Part shown: piece after piece, positions 6,113-6,392 of the stretch
Layout: every line of letters starts with the position of its first letter
How positions within the stretch are numbered: the stretch's first letter is position 1
NCBI GenBank assembly: GCA_964654125.1
Contig: CAZZGG010000132.1
Span: 1-6,392 of the forward strand
Origin: JAAYBY01 sp964654125
GTDB taxonomy: Bacteria > Bacillota > Clostridia > Saccharofermentanales > UBA5734
Reading direction: 5' to 3'
DNA: 6,392 nt
Position numbers and translations under genes: made by a program
The notes under the pieces: generated by a model
Databases searched by the model: none
Seen by the model: the letters and a program-made list of their open reading frames with translations, nothing else
Told to the model about the DNA's origin: nothing

Positions 6113-6392
6113 GTGAAACAAAAGGCGATCTTTGCAGCAGCCCCTACACCAGAAAGTGTGGGGATCCCATCACAGGCAGTCCTTAACTTTCTCAACAGAA
6201 TCGACCAGAACCAGATCAACTTGCACGGTTTTTTACTAGTGCGGCAAGACCAGATTGCCAGTGAAGGCTACTGGGCTCCTTATGGCCAGGATGAGCTGCA
6301 TCGCATGTATTCAGTCAGCAAGAGCTATGTTGCCTTAGCTGTCGGCCTGCTGATTGATGACGGTAAGCTGAAGCTGACTGACCGGGTGATCA
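6113..6392 (+). CDS. Beta-lactamase-family serine hydrolase, N-terminal part, cut by window end
   Basis: 93 residues are visible with no stop. TPESVGIPS (12-20), LHGFLLVRQDQIASEGYWAPY (about 37-57), HRMYSVSKSYVALAVGLLI (63-81) and DDGKLKLTDRV (82-92) are the standard opening of class C beta-lactamase / penicillin-binding-protein-like hydrolases. SVSK at 67-70 is the SxxK motif with nucleophile Ser 67 and Lys 70; the YxN and HxG motifs would lie beyond the window. Family members include esterases, peptidases and beta-lactamases, and substrate cannot be inferred. No signal peptide is visible from GTG 6113, so a cytoplasmic enzyme is likely. The GTG start is chosen for its ribosome-binding site and because PESVGI normally falls 10-15 residues from the N-terminus. 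ATG 6059 is the alternative. It is divergent from the DUF1080 gene across 185 nt. A promoter for it is not obvious; the TGC-TACCAT at 6024-6032 is weak. Confidence 0.88.
   Translation, partial: MKQKAIFAAAPTPESVGIPSQAVLNFLNRIDQNQINLHGFLLVRQDQIASEGYWAPYGQDELHRMYSVSKSYVALAVGLLIDDGKLKLTDRVI

Noticed and set aside
6093..6116. Seven-codon leader peptide (ATG to TGA) overlapping GTG 6113
   Set aside because: Its second and third codons contain the ribosome-binding site of the hydrolase gene, and it has no site of its own; likely chance.

Overview
The window is about 6.4 kb of bacterial DNA, dense in genes, and dominated by cyclic di-GMP (c-di-GMP) signalling. It is most likely from a mid-GC Gram-positive-type bacterium. 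Pointers to Bacillota/Clostridia are strong Shine-Dalgarno sites, GTG and TTG starts, sigma-A-like promoters, and a membrane-PAS-PAS-GGDEF-HD-GYP architecture. This is inference; no taxonomic marker is present. A run of 10 N at 1699-1708 shows a draft, scaffolded assembly.

Region 1 (1-728, + strand) is the 3' part of a membrane-anchored diguanylate cyclase: end of a Cache-type sensor, one membrane helix and an intact GGDEF domain with an I-site. It converges, with only 7 nt between stop codons, on region 2 (736-4758, - strand). Region 2 is a two-gene operon read leftwards. First comes a second membrane-bound diguanylate cyclase (3298-4758). Then, 16 nt later, comes an approximately 844-residue sensor protein ending in an HD-GYP phosphodiesterase domain (736-3281), with a TTG start and a strong ribosome-binding site. 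The assembly gap cuts this second gene inside its degenerate GGDEF domain. The two halves become one reading frame if the contig ends share a single base.

Region 3 (4759-5177) is a 400-nt AT-rich intergenic stretch. It holds two good candidate promoters for the operon and a perfect 14-bp hairpin that probably terminates the gene to the right. Region 4 is a separate, GC-richer pair of divergent genes: a DUF1080 / 3-keto-disaccharide hydrolase-like protein (5178-5927, -) and the start of a beta-lactamase-fold serine hydrolase (6113 to the window end, +). They share a 185-nt intergenic region with an extended -10 promoter and an operator-like imperfect palindrome.

Functionally, regions 1 and 2 look like a local c-di-GMP module: two sensor-controlled synthases and one sensor-controlled degrading enzyme. 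Region 4 looks like a metabolic (carbohydrate or ester hydrolysis) locus with no evident link to it. I found no mobile element, CRISPR array, tRNA, rRNA or recognisable riboswitch. The most unusual points are the Cys-His-Cys-Gln-Cys motif in the extracytoplasmic sensor of the HD-GYP protein, its dead GGDEF domain (SGSEF), and the compositional contrast of the DUF1080 gene. No clearly new system type is demonstrated.
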